A stretch of 13,837 nucleotides of DNA, taken from positions 1-13,837 of the forward strand of contig CAMOEQ010000015.1 in the NCBI GenBank assembly GCA_946612405.1. Direction: 5' to 3'. Positions 1 to 6,496 of the stretch are shown piece by piece. The stretch comes from an uncultured Erysipelotrichaceae bacterium. Lineage in GTDB: Bacteria > Bacillota_I > Bacilli_A > RFN20 > CAG-826. The notes below the pieces were generated by a model. The model worked only from the letters and a program-made list of their open reading frames with translations, had not been told where the DNA came from and made no database searches. Each line of letters starts with the position of its first letter. Within the stretch, counting starts at the first letter, position 1. A program made the translations under genes and the position numbers.

Positions 1-170
1 CTGACACCGGAGCCGCGGCGTTGCATAACGACGCCTTGGAAGACTTGGATACGTTCTTTGTTGTTTTCGATAATTCTGACGGAAACTTTGACGGTATCAC
101 CAGAGCTAAAATCTGGGACATCTTTCTTAAGTTGACGAGCAGTAACTTCGTTAACGATATTTGTGTTCAT
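1..170 (-). CDS. rplS: 50S ribosomal protein L19 (incomplete, N-terminal part)
   Basis: Read on the minus strand from ATG at 170-168, the first 56 codons encode a protein with the L19 motifs QLKKDVPDFSSGDTVKVSV, then ENNKERIQVFQGVVMQRRGSG. This is the conserved N-terminal half of L19, a large-subunit protein at the 30S-50S interface. The C-terminal half lies beyond the left edge. The start is supported by a strong Shine-Dalgarno sequence, AAGGAGG, on the minus strand at 184-178, seven bases before the ATG. In most bacteria rplS is the last gene of the rpsP-rimM-trmD operon; here it is divergent from rpsP with its own promoter and leader. Identification is secure. Confidence 0.95.
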   Translation of the reverse strand, partial: MNTNIVNEVTARQLKKDVPDFSSGDTVKVSVRIIENNKERIQVFQGVVMQRRGSGV

Positions 171-259
171 GTCTTTTCCTCCTTCTTACAAGTATTTACT
201 CGGTACGTTCATATCATGACTCGAAAGCGGGACGTCCTGAGCGAGTTATAAAACTCGCA
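171..259 (-). promoter_or_regulatory. 5' leader of rplS with a hairpin at the transcript start
   Basis: The predicted rplS transcript begins with a perfect inverted repeat at 241-258 (GCGAGTT, loop ATAA, AACTCGC). It is followed by a GGACGTCC palindrome region and the SD. L19 leader RNAs controlling rplS are known in Bacillota; whether this is one is inference, because I cannot align it to a family model. Alternatively the hairpin only protects the 5' end of the mRNA. Confidence 0.4.
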
Positions 260-265
260 AGAAAG

Positions 266-294
266 ATATTATCAAATCTATATAATAGGTGCAA
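266..294 (-). promoter_or_regulatory. Candidate promoter of rplS
   Basis: On the minus strand, TTGCAC (294-289) and TAATAT (271-266) are separated by 17 bp, giving a predicted start near 259. This leaves a leader of about 88 nt before rplS. The -10 match is moderate, and an alternative GATAAT hexamer with 15 bp spacing overlaps it. Confidence 0.5.
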
Positions 295-311
295 GCAAAT
301 ATTAATTGATG

Positions 312-335
312 GTGTTAAGTAAAACTACTTGACAC
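312..335. repeat. Inverted repeat overlapping the rpsP -35 box
   Basis: GTGTTAAGTA (312-321) and TACTTGACAC (326-335) are inverted 10-bp arms with one mismatch and a 4-base spacer AAAC. The right arm contains the -35 hexamer TTGACA. It lies upstream of the predicted rpsP start and outside the rplS transcript, so a DNA-level operator is more likely than an RNA hairpin. No regulator is identified. Confidence 0.45.
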
Positions 336-356
336 GCTTATATTATTAGATATAAT
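329..356 (+). promoter_or_regulatory. Promoter of the rpsP-khpA-rimM-trmD operon
   Basis: Perfect consensus hexamers TTGACA (329-334) and TATAAT (351-356) with a 16-bp spacer predict transcription starting near 363. This is the best housekeeping sigma promoter in the window, as expected for a ribosomal protein operon. The leader to the rpsP ATG is only about 22 nt and contains just the SD. Confidence 0.9.
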
Positions 357-384
357 AGTGAACGGTAAAAAAGGAGATTACAAT

Positions 385-660
385 ATGTCAGTTAAAATTA
401 GACTTACCAGAATTGGCCGTCATAAAGAAGCCATCTATCGTATCGTTGTCGCTGATTCAAGATCAGCTAGAGATGGACGCTACGTCGAACAAATCGGTTA
501 TTTCGATCCAGCTAAAGGAGAAGCAAATGCCGACATTAATGTCGAAGCTGCCTTAAAATGGCTTCAAAAAGGTGCCCAACCAAGTGATTCAATTCGTACA
601 TTATTCACCAAAAAAGGCATCATGCAAAAATACGCTGAATCAAAGAAGGTTTCTAAATAA
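385..660 (+). CDS. rpsP: 30S ribosomal protein S16
   Basis: A 91-residue protein of normal S16 length with the family N-terminus MSVKIRLTRIGRHKEAIYRIVVADSR and the motif IGYFDP. S16 is an assembly protein of the small-subunit body. I chose ATG 385 because AAGGAGA (371-377) sits correctly before it. An in-frame GTG at 358 would start upstream of the predicted transcription start and directly after the -10 box. It is the first gene of the operon, and its stop shares one base with the khpA start (TAATG), indicating translational coupling. Confidence 0.97.
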   Translation: MSVKIRLTRIGRHKEAIYRIVVADSRSARDGRYVEQIGYFDPAKGEANADINVEAALKWLQKGAQPSDSIRTLFTKKGIMQKYAESKKVSK

Positions 661-917
661 TGGAATACGAAAAGATCATTCATACAATAGTTGATCCTTT
701 CTTAATTAATCCAGAAGCTTTAATGGTTCGTGAACTTCCAAGTGATGATCCAAAAGGTGTTCGTTTATTAGTAGTCGCTGAAAGCGAAGATACTGCTAGA
801 TTAATCGGCAAAAAAGGAATGGTTGCCTCTGCCTTAAGAGAAATCATATCGGTTGCTGGTAAAAACGAAAATAAACATATTCATCTAAGTTTCGAATCTT
901 TTGATGAAGATAAATAA
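660..917 (+). CDS. khpA: KH-domain RNA-binding protein KhpA (YlqC/YlqC-like)
   Basis: An 85-residue protein made of a single KH domain. The GxxG loop is GKKG at residues 50-53, inside ARLIGKKGMVASALREI. KhpA, usually with the partner KhpB/Jag, binds RNA and affects cell size and division in streptococci and related bacteria. It lies between rpsP and rimM, as in many Bacillota; the Bacillus gene ylqD that follows it there is absent here. The start overlaps the rpsP stop by one base, and the GAAGG inside the rpsP end can act as a ribosome binding site. Family assignment is secure; the role is inferred from homologues. Confidence 0.93.
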   Translation: MEYEKIIHTIVDPFLINPEALMVRELPSDDPKGVRLLVVAESEDTARLIGKKGMVASALREIISVAGKNENKHIHLSFESFDEDK

Positions 918-919
918 GA

Positions 920-1426
920 ATGGAATATTTAACAGTTGGTACAATTGTTAGAACAGTTGGACTAAAAGGCGAAGTTAAAATATATCCCTCAACTCATTTT
1001 CGTGACTCTCGATTTTCAAAAGGGAGTCACGTTTTATTATTGAATGAAAACAAAGAAATTGTCGAAGATTTACTTATAGTAAAACATTCTAAAAATGGAG
1101 AGTGTGATAATGTAATTTTTGATGGCTATGATTCAATTGAAAAAGCAGAAAAACTATTAAAGAAAGATTTATATGTAGTTAAAGATCAATCTTTTTTGAA
1201 AAAAGGTGAATTCTTCTTCACCGATTTAGAAAAAATGGATGTTTATTTTGATAATGGAACATTCATTGGAAAAGTTAAAAAGGTTGAAGAATATAACAAA
1301 TATGCAACATTAAGAGTTGAACATTCTCCAAAAGATGTTTTGATTCCTTATGTTGACGCCTTTATAGTTTCGACAAGTTTAGAAGAAAAGAAAATCGTTG
1401 TAAAATATATCGAAGGATTATTATGA
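920..1426 (+). CDS. rimM: Ribosome maturation factor RimM (16S rRNA processing)
   Basis: 168 residues, the usual RimM size. The N-terminal barrel begins LTVGTIVRTVGLKGEVKIYP, matching the family signature for binding S19 during 30S head maturation. The C-terminal PRC-barrel includes IGKVKKVEEYNKYATLRVE and ends in the motif LIPYVDAFI. It starts two bases after khpA without a strong SD, and its TGA stop overlaps the trmD ATG (ATGA). A strong hairpin with a following T-run lies in codons 28-38 (see separate entry), which may lower expression relative to rpsP. Confidence 0.95.
   Translation: MEYLTVGTIVRTVGLKGEVKIYPSTHFRDSRFSKGSHVLLLNENKEIVEDLLIVKHSKNGECDNVIFDGYDSIEKAEKLLKKDLYVVKDQSFLKKGEFFFTDLEKMDVYFDNGTFIGKVKKVEEYNKYATLRVEHSPKDVLIPYVDAFIVSTSLEEKKIVVKYIEGLL
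1001..1035 (+). promoter_or_regulatory. Terminator-like hairpin inside the rimM coding sequence
   Basis: CGTGACTC (1001-1008) pairs perfectly with GAGTCACG (1024-1031). The U1009-G1023 and C1010-G1022 pairs lengthen the stem to 10 bp around an 11-nt loop, and TTTT follows at 1032-1035. The stem is GC-rich for this genome and falls in rimM codons 28-38. It could attenuate transcription or translation of rimM-trmD. The structure is seen; the function is inferred. Confidence 0.5.
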
Positions 1427-2193
1427 AGATAACAATTCTTACTTTATTTCCAGAAATGTTTGATGGGTTTTTAACAAACTCAATTATCAAACGTGCAATT
1501 GGAAAAGGTATAGTTGAAGTTAAAATTGTAAATATTCGCGATTATACAAACGATAAATATGGCCGTGTCGATACCCCTCCAATTGGTGGAGGAGCAGGCT
1601 TAATTATGAAATGTCAACCTATCGTTGATGCTTTAAAAAATAATGCAAATCTAGATTCTTTTAAAATTCTTTTATCACCAAAAGGAAAGCAATATTCCCA
1701 GCAAAACGCGATTAATTTTGCAAAAATGGATGATTTAGTTTTAATTTGTGGTCATTACGAAGGAATTGATGAAAGAGTTAATGATTATGTAGATGAACAA
1801 TTCTCAATTGGAGATTATGTTCTTACTGGTGGCGAACTTGGAGCGATGGTTATTGCTGATTCGATAATTCGTTTACAAGATGGCGCGATTACAGATGCAT
1901 CTTTGGATGAAGAAACATTCTCCGATTCTTTATTAGAATATCCTCAATATACCGAACCAAAAGAATTTGATGGCAAAAAAGTACCTGATATTTTGTATAC
2001 AGGTAATCATGAAGCCATTAATAAATATCGCCGCAAAGAAAGTTTAAGAATAACAAGAAATAAAAGGCCTGATTTATTTGCTAAACATAAGTTGACTAAG
2101 CAAGATCAAAAACTATTAAAAGAAATAGATGAAGAAATCGATGAACCTAAATGGTTAGTTGATGCAATAAATAAAGGTAAAAAATTCTTATAA
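1423..2193 (+). CDS. trmD: tRNA (guanine-N1-)-methyltransferase TrmD
   Basis: 256 residues, full length. It makes m1G37 next to the anticodon using S-adenosylmethionine, which prevents +1 frameshifting. The SPOUT knot motifs are all present: PPIGGGAGLIMK (N-terminal SAM lobe), LICGHYEGIDERV, and SIGDYVLTGGELGAMVIADS. The C-terminal part has LEYPQYTEP and TGNHEAINKYRRKESL for tRNA binding. ATG overlaps the rimM stop by 4 nt, and AAGGA lies six bases upstream. It is the last gene of this operon, directly followed by a terminator; the usual rplS is missing from this position. Confidence 0.97.
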   Translation: MKITILTLFPEMFDGFLTNSIIKRAIGKGIVEVKIVNIRDYTNDKYGRVDTPPIGGGAGLIMKCQPIVDALKNNANLDSFKILLSPKGKQYSQQNAINFAKMDDLVLICGHYEGIDERVNDYVDEQFSIGDYVLTGGELGAMVIADSIIRLQDGAITDASLDEETFSDSLLEYPQYTEPKEFDGKKVPDILYTGNHEAINKYRRKESLRITRNKRPDLFAKHKLTKQDQKLLKEIDEEIDEPKWLVDAINKGKKFL

Positions 2194-2206
2194 AAAATGA
2201 AAAATT

Positions 2207-2232
2207 TAAAGGACATAGTCCTTTATTTTTTT
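2207..2232 (+). terminator. Intrinsic terminator after trmD
   Basis: AAAGGAC (2208-2214), loop ATA and GTCCTTT (2218-2224), with an extra T-A closing pair, are followed by seven Ts (2226-2232). It sits 13 bases after the trmD stop and closes the rpsP operon. Confidence 0.85.
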
Positions 2233-2241
2233 AAATTCAAC

Positions 2242-2261
2242 CAACAGTTGAGTTGAGCAAC
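2242..2261. promoter_or_regulatory. Nested inverted repeats, candidate operator of the XRE gene
   Basis: CAACAGTTGAGTTGAGCAAC reads as CAAC-A-GTTG-A-GTTG-AG-CAAC, two adjacent short inverted repeats. It overlaps the candidate -35 box of the downstream XRE-type regulator, so it is a plausible autoregulatory site. That role is inference. Confidence 0.4.
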
Positions 2262-2275
2262 GAACTAGTTATAAA
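2248..2275 (+). promoter_or_regulatory. Candidate promoter of the XRE regulator gene
   Basis: TTGAGT (2248-2253) and TATAAA (2270-2275) are spaced 16 bp apart. The match is moderate. The preceding terminator means the gene needs its own promoter in this short interval. Confidence 0.45.
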
Positions 2276-2329
2276 ATTTTTTTGCATTAAATATTAAATT
2301 AATTGTGTCAAAAATTGGAGGCACAAAAA

Positions 2330-3166
2330 ATGAAAGAAACATTCGGTCAAAGATTATCAAGAATTAGAAAAGAAAAAGGATATACTCAAGAAGAGATCGC
2401 GTCACGCATTACAATCTCTCCTCAAGCTGTATCAAAATGGGAAAACGACATTTCATCACCAGATATTCTAGTATTGTCCTCGTTAGCAGATATATTAGGT
2501 GTCAGTGTCGATGAATTGCTCGGTCGTCCTGAAAGCGAACATCATGAGCAAAATAAAGAAGAAACAAAGGAAGAAGATATAAAACAAGAAAGAGCTTCTT
2601 CAGGAATTCATATTGCAGATAACAAAGGTGATTCTGTTCATATTTCAAAAGAAGGTGTTCATCTAGTTGATAAAGATGGAAGTGAAGTTCATTTTCACGA
2701 TAATGGAAAAATATATGTTAAAGATTCTAACGGACACGTTAAAACCGTTGGTAAAAAACCATTAACAAAATGGGGCGTGGTCAATTGTATCATCACTTCT
2801 ATTTGTACAGGACTTGGTCTAATTGGCTTTATCTTAATTGGCATCTTGTGGAAAGATGATGCAATGGGTTGGAAAATTGGTTGGACCTTACTTCTTATTC
2901 CAGGAATTACCGGTTCATTATTCTCCGCAATTGAGCATCGTAAATTCACTCATTTCGCGTACCCAATCTTAGTAGTTGTTGCCTATTGTGTGCTTGGTTT
3001 CCTTGGCATGCATTATGGCTTTGAAGGATGGGGATTCTATTGGTTCTTATTCATTACAATCCCAGCATATTATATTATCTTCGGTACAATCGATAGATTT
3101 ATTAAAAGAGATAAAACAATCGACTGTAAAGAGTGTGACGAAGATGATGATGATGATGATGATTAA
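2330..3166 (+). CDS. Membrane-anchored XRE-family regulator with beta-repeat linker and poly-Asp tail
   Basis: 278 residues. Residues 6-64 form a Cro/C1-type helix-turn-helix (RLSRIRKEKGYTQEEIA, then SPQAVSKWE as recognition helix). Residues 65-90 are a charged linker. Residues 92-141 hold a run of short beta-strand-like repeats (GIHIADNKGDS, VHISKEG, VHLVDKDGSE, VHFHDNGK, IYVKDSNG). Four hydrophobic segments follow at about 150-173, 183-201, 210-231 and 235-255. The tail has a CKEC motif (266-269) and ends in DED plus six more Asp. ATG 2330 is chosen because GGAGG (2317-2321) is 8 bases upstream; a TTG at 2303 would include the SD. HTH plus membrane segments suggests a regulator held at the membrane that senses envelope state or a ligand. 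The DNA target and signal are unknown. It is monocistronic. Confidence 0.8.
   Translation: MKETFGQRLSRIRKEKGYTQEEIASRITISPQAVSKWENDISSPDILVLSSLADILGVSVDELLGRPESEHHEQNKEETKEEDIKQERASSGIHIADNKGDSVHISKEGVHLVDKDGSEVHFHDNGKIYVKDSNGHVKTVGKKPLTKWGVVNCIITSICTGLGLIGFILIGILWKDDAMGWKIGWTLLLIPGITGSLFSAIEHRKFTHFAYPILVVVAYCVLGFLGMHYGFEGWGFYWFLFITIPAYYIIFGTIDRFIKRDKTIDCKECDEDDDDDDD
3143..3163 (+). repeat. (GAT)7 trinucleotide repeat encoding Asp7
   Basis: Seven perfect GAT units directly precede the stop of the XRE-type gene. Because the unit is three bases, copy-number change would only lengthen or shorten the acidic tail. Confidence 0.9.
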
Positions 3167-3168
3167 TT

Positions 3169-3194
3169 AAAAAGATGGCGACGCCATCTTTTTT
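3169..3194. terminator. Bidirectional intrinsic terminator between the XRE gene and ffh
   Basis: GATGGC (3174-3179), loop GAC and GCCATC (3183-3188) are flanked by five As (3169-3173) and six Ts (3189-3194), so a U-run follows the stem on either strand. The ffh TAA stop (3195-3193) is embedded in the T-run, so the two convergent transcription units share this element. Confidence 0.85.
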
Positions 3195-4545
3195 ACATCA
3201 TTCCACCAGGAGGGAATCCCATACCAGGAGGCATTCTTCCTGTTTTCTTATATTGCTGCATTTTCTTCATCATTTCTTGCATCGATTCATAACGTTTTAA
3301 TAATCGATTAATATCAGCATTAGTTTTGCCACATCCTTTAGCAATTCTTACTTTTCGTGAATTCTTTAATATGGATGGGTTCTCTCTTTCATATGGTGTC
3401 ATCGAATTGATGATTGCTTCGAAATTGCGCATTTCTTTCTCACCAGCTTCTTTTTGTTCTTCAGTAATTGTTGGCATTCCAGGAATTAATTTTATTAATC
3501 CACCTAATGAACCAAGCTTTTGAATACGTTTCATTTGTCTAAGAAGATCATCTAATGTGAATTTTCCTTCCATCATTAAATCAGCTTCTCGACGAGCTTC
3601 TTTTTCATCTATTTCTTCTTGGACTTTTTCGACCAATGTTACAACATCGCCCATGCCAAGAATACGGTCCGCCATACGATCAGGATGGAAAACATCTAAA
3701 TCGTTTAATTTTTCACCGGTACCAGCAAATTTAATTGGAACACCAGTTAAATGTTTAATTGATAAAGCTGAACCACCACGAGCATCACCATCCAATTTAG
3801 ACATGATGATACCGGTTAAAGATAATGATTCGTTAAATGCTCTAGCAACGTTAATAGCATCTTGACCAGACATCGCATCAACAAGTAATAATATTTCATT
3901 AGGAGAAACCTTATCGCTTATATCATTAAGTTCTTTCATCAATGGCTCATCAATTTGTAGACGACCAGCGGTATCGATAATTAAAACATCAAAATGTTCG
4001 TTATAGGCTTTTTCTTTTGCTTTAATAGCAATTTCAACAGGAGAAACATTGGTTCCTAACGAAAATACTGGAACATCAATTTGTTTACCAATTTGCTCTA
4101 ATTGATCAATGGCAGCAGGACGATAAACGTCACCAGCAGCTAAAAGAACTTTTTTAGCAAGTTTCTTTTTCATCAAATTGGCTAATTTACCAGCCGATGT
4201 AGTTTTACCTGTACCTTGAAGACCAACAAGCATAATAATTGTTGGTTTATTTTTTTCATAAGTTAGTTCACTATCACCACTACCTAAAAGCTCAGTAAGT
4301 TCATCATGAACTATTTTTACAACCATTTGAGATGGATTTAATTTAGTGTAAACTTCCGCGCCAATTGCTTTTTGTTTTACTTGCTCAACAAATTCTTTGA
4401 CAACCTTAAAATTAACATCCGCTTCAAGAAGAGCAATTCGGACTTCTTTAAGCATCTCATCCATGTTGGATTCGGTTAATCTTGATTGTCCTCTAACCTT
4501 TTTTAAGATGCGTTGAAATTTTTCACTTAGTGACTCAAATGCCAT
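3193..4545 (-). CDS. ffh: Signal recognition particle protein Ffh (SRP54)
   Basis: 450 residues with the complete Ffh layout: N domain 1-90, G domain about 100-295, methionine-rich M domain about 300-450. GTPase motifs are GLQGTGKTT (108-116), DTAGR (191-195) and SKLDGDARGG (249-258, usually TKLDGDTRGG). The M domain contains GKTNADINRLLKRYESMQEMMKKM-like sequence and ends MPPGMGFPPGGMM. Ffh with SRP RNA binds signal sequences on ribosomes and docks to FtsY. ATG 4545 has GAGGAG ten bases upstream and overlaps the ylxM 3' end by 11 nt. It is the last gene of plsX-rnc-ftsY-ylxM-ffh. No SRP RNA gene was recognised in the window. Confidence 0.97.
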   Translation of the reverse strand: MAFESLSEKFQRILKKVRGQSRLTESNMDEMLKEVRIALLEADVNFKVVKEFVEQVKQKAIGAEVYTKLNPSQMVVKIVHDELTELLGSGDSELTYEKNKPTIIMLVGLQGTGKTTSAGKLANLMKKKLAKKVLLAAGDVYRPAAIDQLEQIGKQIDVPVFSLGTNVSPVEIAIKAKEKAYNEHFDVLIIDTAGRLQIDEPLMKELNDISDKVSPNEILLLVDAMSGQDAINVARAFNESLSLTGIIMSKLDGDARGGSALSIKHLTGVPIKFAGTGEKLNDLDVFHPDRMADRILGMGDVVTLVEKVQEEIDEKEARREADLMMEGKFTLDDLLRQMKRIQKLGSLGGLIKLIPGMPTITEEQKEAGEKEMRNFEAIINSMTPYERENPSILKNSRKVRIAKGCGKTNADINRLLKRYESMQEMMKKMQQYKKTGRMPPGMGFPPGGMM

Positions 4546-4837
4546 CCTTAATCTTCTCCTCTAATTTATCAATAATTGCAGTGTTTTTTTCATTCTTCTC
4601 GGAATCAAAAACTCTACAAATCCCTAATTTTTCTTCGTAATTCTCAAGTTTTTTTGTAGATTTGTTAATTGCATCGCTAACAGCAGTTCGAGATATATTT
4701 CTAATGGATGAAATCTCACTTAAAGACAAATCACAATAATAATAATCAGACATTATTTCATATTGAGATTTAGTTAAAAGTCTTCCATATACATCTAAAA
4801 GACGATTAATTCTTTCAATTTTCTTAACATCATTCAT
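4535..4837 (-). CDS. ylxM: YlxM, SRP-associated HTH protein
   Basis: A 100-residue, mostly helical protein with a sigma-70 region-4-like helix-turn-helix. LTKSQYEIMSDYYYCDLSLSEIS is followed by the recognition helix SRTAVSDAINKSTKKL, and then by YEEKLGI, all typical of the YlxM/p13 (UPF0122) family. Family members are encoded next to ffh in Bacillota, and the streptococcal protein has been reported to modulate SRP GTPase activity. It starts one base after the ftsY stop (TAATATG junction) with no SD of its own, and ends 11 nt inside ffh, so all three targeting factors are coupled. Confidence 0.92.
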   Translation of the reverse strand: MNDVKKIERINRLLDVYGRLLTKSQYEIMSDYYYCDLSLSEISSIRNISRTAVSDAINKSTKKLENYEEKLGICRVFDSEKNEKNTAIIDKLEEKIKDGI

Positions 4838-4838
4838 A

Positions 4839-5813
4839 TTATTTTGCTAATGTTAGACCATAAAGATATTTATCTAAATCAAATTCTTCAAGGTCATCCA
4901 TCTTTTCTCCTAAACCGATAAAGCGAACAGGAATACCAAGTTCATCTCTAATTGCTAAAATAATTCCACCTTTGGAAGTGCCGTCCATTTTAGTAATAAC
5001 AATGCCAGTTAATTTAACACAATCTAAGAATTGTTTTGCTTGAACTACACCATTTTGCCCTGTAGTAGCATCAATGACTAAAAATGCATCATGTGGAGCA
5101 TTAGGTATTTCTTTAGAAATAACTCGACTAATTTTAGCAAGTTCGTTCATTAAATTAATTTTATTTTGAAGTCTTCCTGCTGTATCGACGATGAGTAAAT
5201 CAATATTTTCTTGTTTTGCTCTTCTAGCGCCTTCAAAAGCTACACTAGCAGGATCAGATTCAGGCTTACCCGTTACGATTGGGCAATGAAGTCTATCGGC
5301 CCAAATTGATAATTGTTCAACTGCACCAGCTCTAAATGTATCGGCAGCGCAAAGCATTACCTTTTTGCCTTGCTTGATATAGCGATGAGCAAGTTTAGCA
5401 ATTGTTGTTGTTTTACCAACGCCATTTACTCCAGCAACTAACAAAACAGTTGGGCCATCACTTACAAATTCGATTTCATTTGAAATATTTCCGCCTTTTG
5501 TTGCATAACCAACAAACATTTTATCAACGACTAATTCGTTAATTTCTTTTGGATCTTTAATTCCTTTTTCATCGCTTTCTTCAATTACTTCTTCGATGAT
5601 TCTTAATGTCAAAGAAACTCCGACATCGGCTTCAATGAGAATCTCTTCAAGTTGCTCAAAATATTCTTGATTAACCTCTTTATATCTTTTAGATAAATCA
5701 TCAAGTTTACTCGCAAAAGCTTCGCGCGATTTTGACATTCCTGAAACATATTTTTCAGTTTCAACCGCACTCTTTTTTGCAATCTTTTCTTTAAGAAACT
5801 TGAATAAACCCAT
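4839..5813 (-). CDS. ftsY: SRP receptor FtsY
   Basis: 324 residues. The short N-terminal extension (about 20 residues with lysines) replaces the long acidic A domain of proteobacteria, as usual in Bacillota. The NG domain has [10 protein letters not shown] (128-137), [12 protein letters not shown] (157-168), DTAGR (210-214), [10 protein letters not shown] (274-283) and a C-terminal [12 protein letters not shown]. It is the membrane-side GTPase partner of Ffh. ATG shares a base with the rnc stop (TAATG), with a weak GAGG upstream. In most Bacillota smc lies between rnc and ftsY; it is absent here. Confidence 0.97.
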   Translation of the reverse strand: MGLFKFLKEKIAKKSAVETEKYVSGMSKSREAFASKLDDLSKRYKEVNQEYFEQLEEILIEADVGVSLTLRIIEEVIEESDEKGIKDPKEINELVVDKMFVGYATKGGNISNEIEFVSDGPTVLLVAGVNGVGKTTTIAKLAHRYIKQGKKVMLCAADTFRAGAVEQLSIWADRLHCPIVTGKPESDPASVAFEGARRAKQENIDLLIVDTAGRLQNKINLMNELAKISRVISKEIPNAPHDAFLVIDATTGQNGVVQAKQFLDCVKLTGIVITKMDGTSKGGIILAIRDELGIPVRFIGLGEKMDDLEEFDLDKYLYGLTLAK

Positions 5814-6496
5814 TAAATATTAGCCTCTTTTTTCAATGCCGCTTTAGCCGCCATTTGTTCTGCTTGTTTTTTAGTAGAACCTTCCCCTACTCCTAATTCG
5901 ATGCCATCGAAAACCACATGAACAACAAAGTGTCGATCATGAGATGGACCTGTTTCAGAAATAACTTCATAGACGACAGATTCACGATGTTCGGCTTGAA
6001 TCTCTTCTTGAAGTTTTGATTTATAATCAGTTGTATCATCAATGTTATATGCTTTGATTGGACCTATAAAAATATCAATTAATAATTTACGAGTAAAATC
6101 AAAGCCTTGATCTAAATATAACGCCCCAATAAAAGCTTCAAAAACATCTTCTAAAAGATGATTTGCTTTTGAAATATCGCCAGAGAAGGAATTGCCTACT
6201 CTAATATAATTAGGGAAATCAAATCTTCTTGCCAAATCTGCTAAAGCATTAGTAGATACTAAGGCAGATTTCATTTTAGTTAAAGGTCCTTGGCTCATCT
6301 CTGGGCGGGCACCATAAGATATCTCGGAAACGACCATGCCAATAACGGAGTCACCTAAATATTCCAATCTTTCATAATCATGGTGTTTGGTATTAGCATC
6401 TGCATTATATGAAGAATGAGTAAAAGCCGTTTCAAATAATGAAACGTGTTTTGGTTTAACTCCAAATTTTTCTAATAATTCAATAATTGGTTTCAT
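5813..6496 (-). CDS. rnc: Ribonuclease III
   Basis: 227 residues, full length. The endonuclease domain carries the signature YERLEYLGDSV with catalytic or metal-binding E42, E45 and D49, and the second cluster LLEDVFEAFIGALYLD with D117 and E120. A double-stranded RNA-binding domain follows (about 155-225: YKSKLQEEIQAE to STKKQAEQMAAKAAL). RNase III processes rRNA precursors and other structured RNAs. It overlaps the plsX stop by 4 nt (ATGA) with no clear SD, implying coupling. Direct contact with plsX contrasts with the Bacillus order, where fabD, fabG and acpP intervene. Confidence 0.97.
   Translation of the reverse strand: MKPIIELLEKFGVKPKHVSLFETAFTHSSYNADANTKHHDYERLEYLGDSVIGMVVSEISYGARPEMSQGPLTKMKSALVSTNALADLARRFDFPNYIRVGNSFSGDISKANHLLEDVFEAFIGALYLDQGFDFTRKLLIDIFIGPIKAYNIDDTTDYKSKLQEEIQAEHRESVVYEVISETGPSHDRHFVVHVVFDGIELGVGEGSTKKQAEQMAAKAALKKEANI

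Noticed and set aside
21..251. Plus-strand open frame of 76 codons
   Set aside because: It is the antisense of rplS and its leader; the minus strand encodes clear L19 sequence with an SD.
358..384. Longer rpsP with a GTG start at 358
   Set aside because: It would begin just after the -10 box and upstream of the likely transcription start; ATG 385 has a proper SD and the family N-terminus.
2976..3170. Small plus-strand frame ending in a run of Met codons
   Set aside because: It is the XRE-type gene read in another frame; the Met run is the (GAT)7 repeat read as ATG.
4546..4837. ylxM as a stand-alone transcription factor
   Set aside because: Its HTH resembles sigma region 4, but family, size and position between ftsY and ffh identify it as YlxM.
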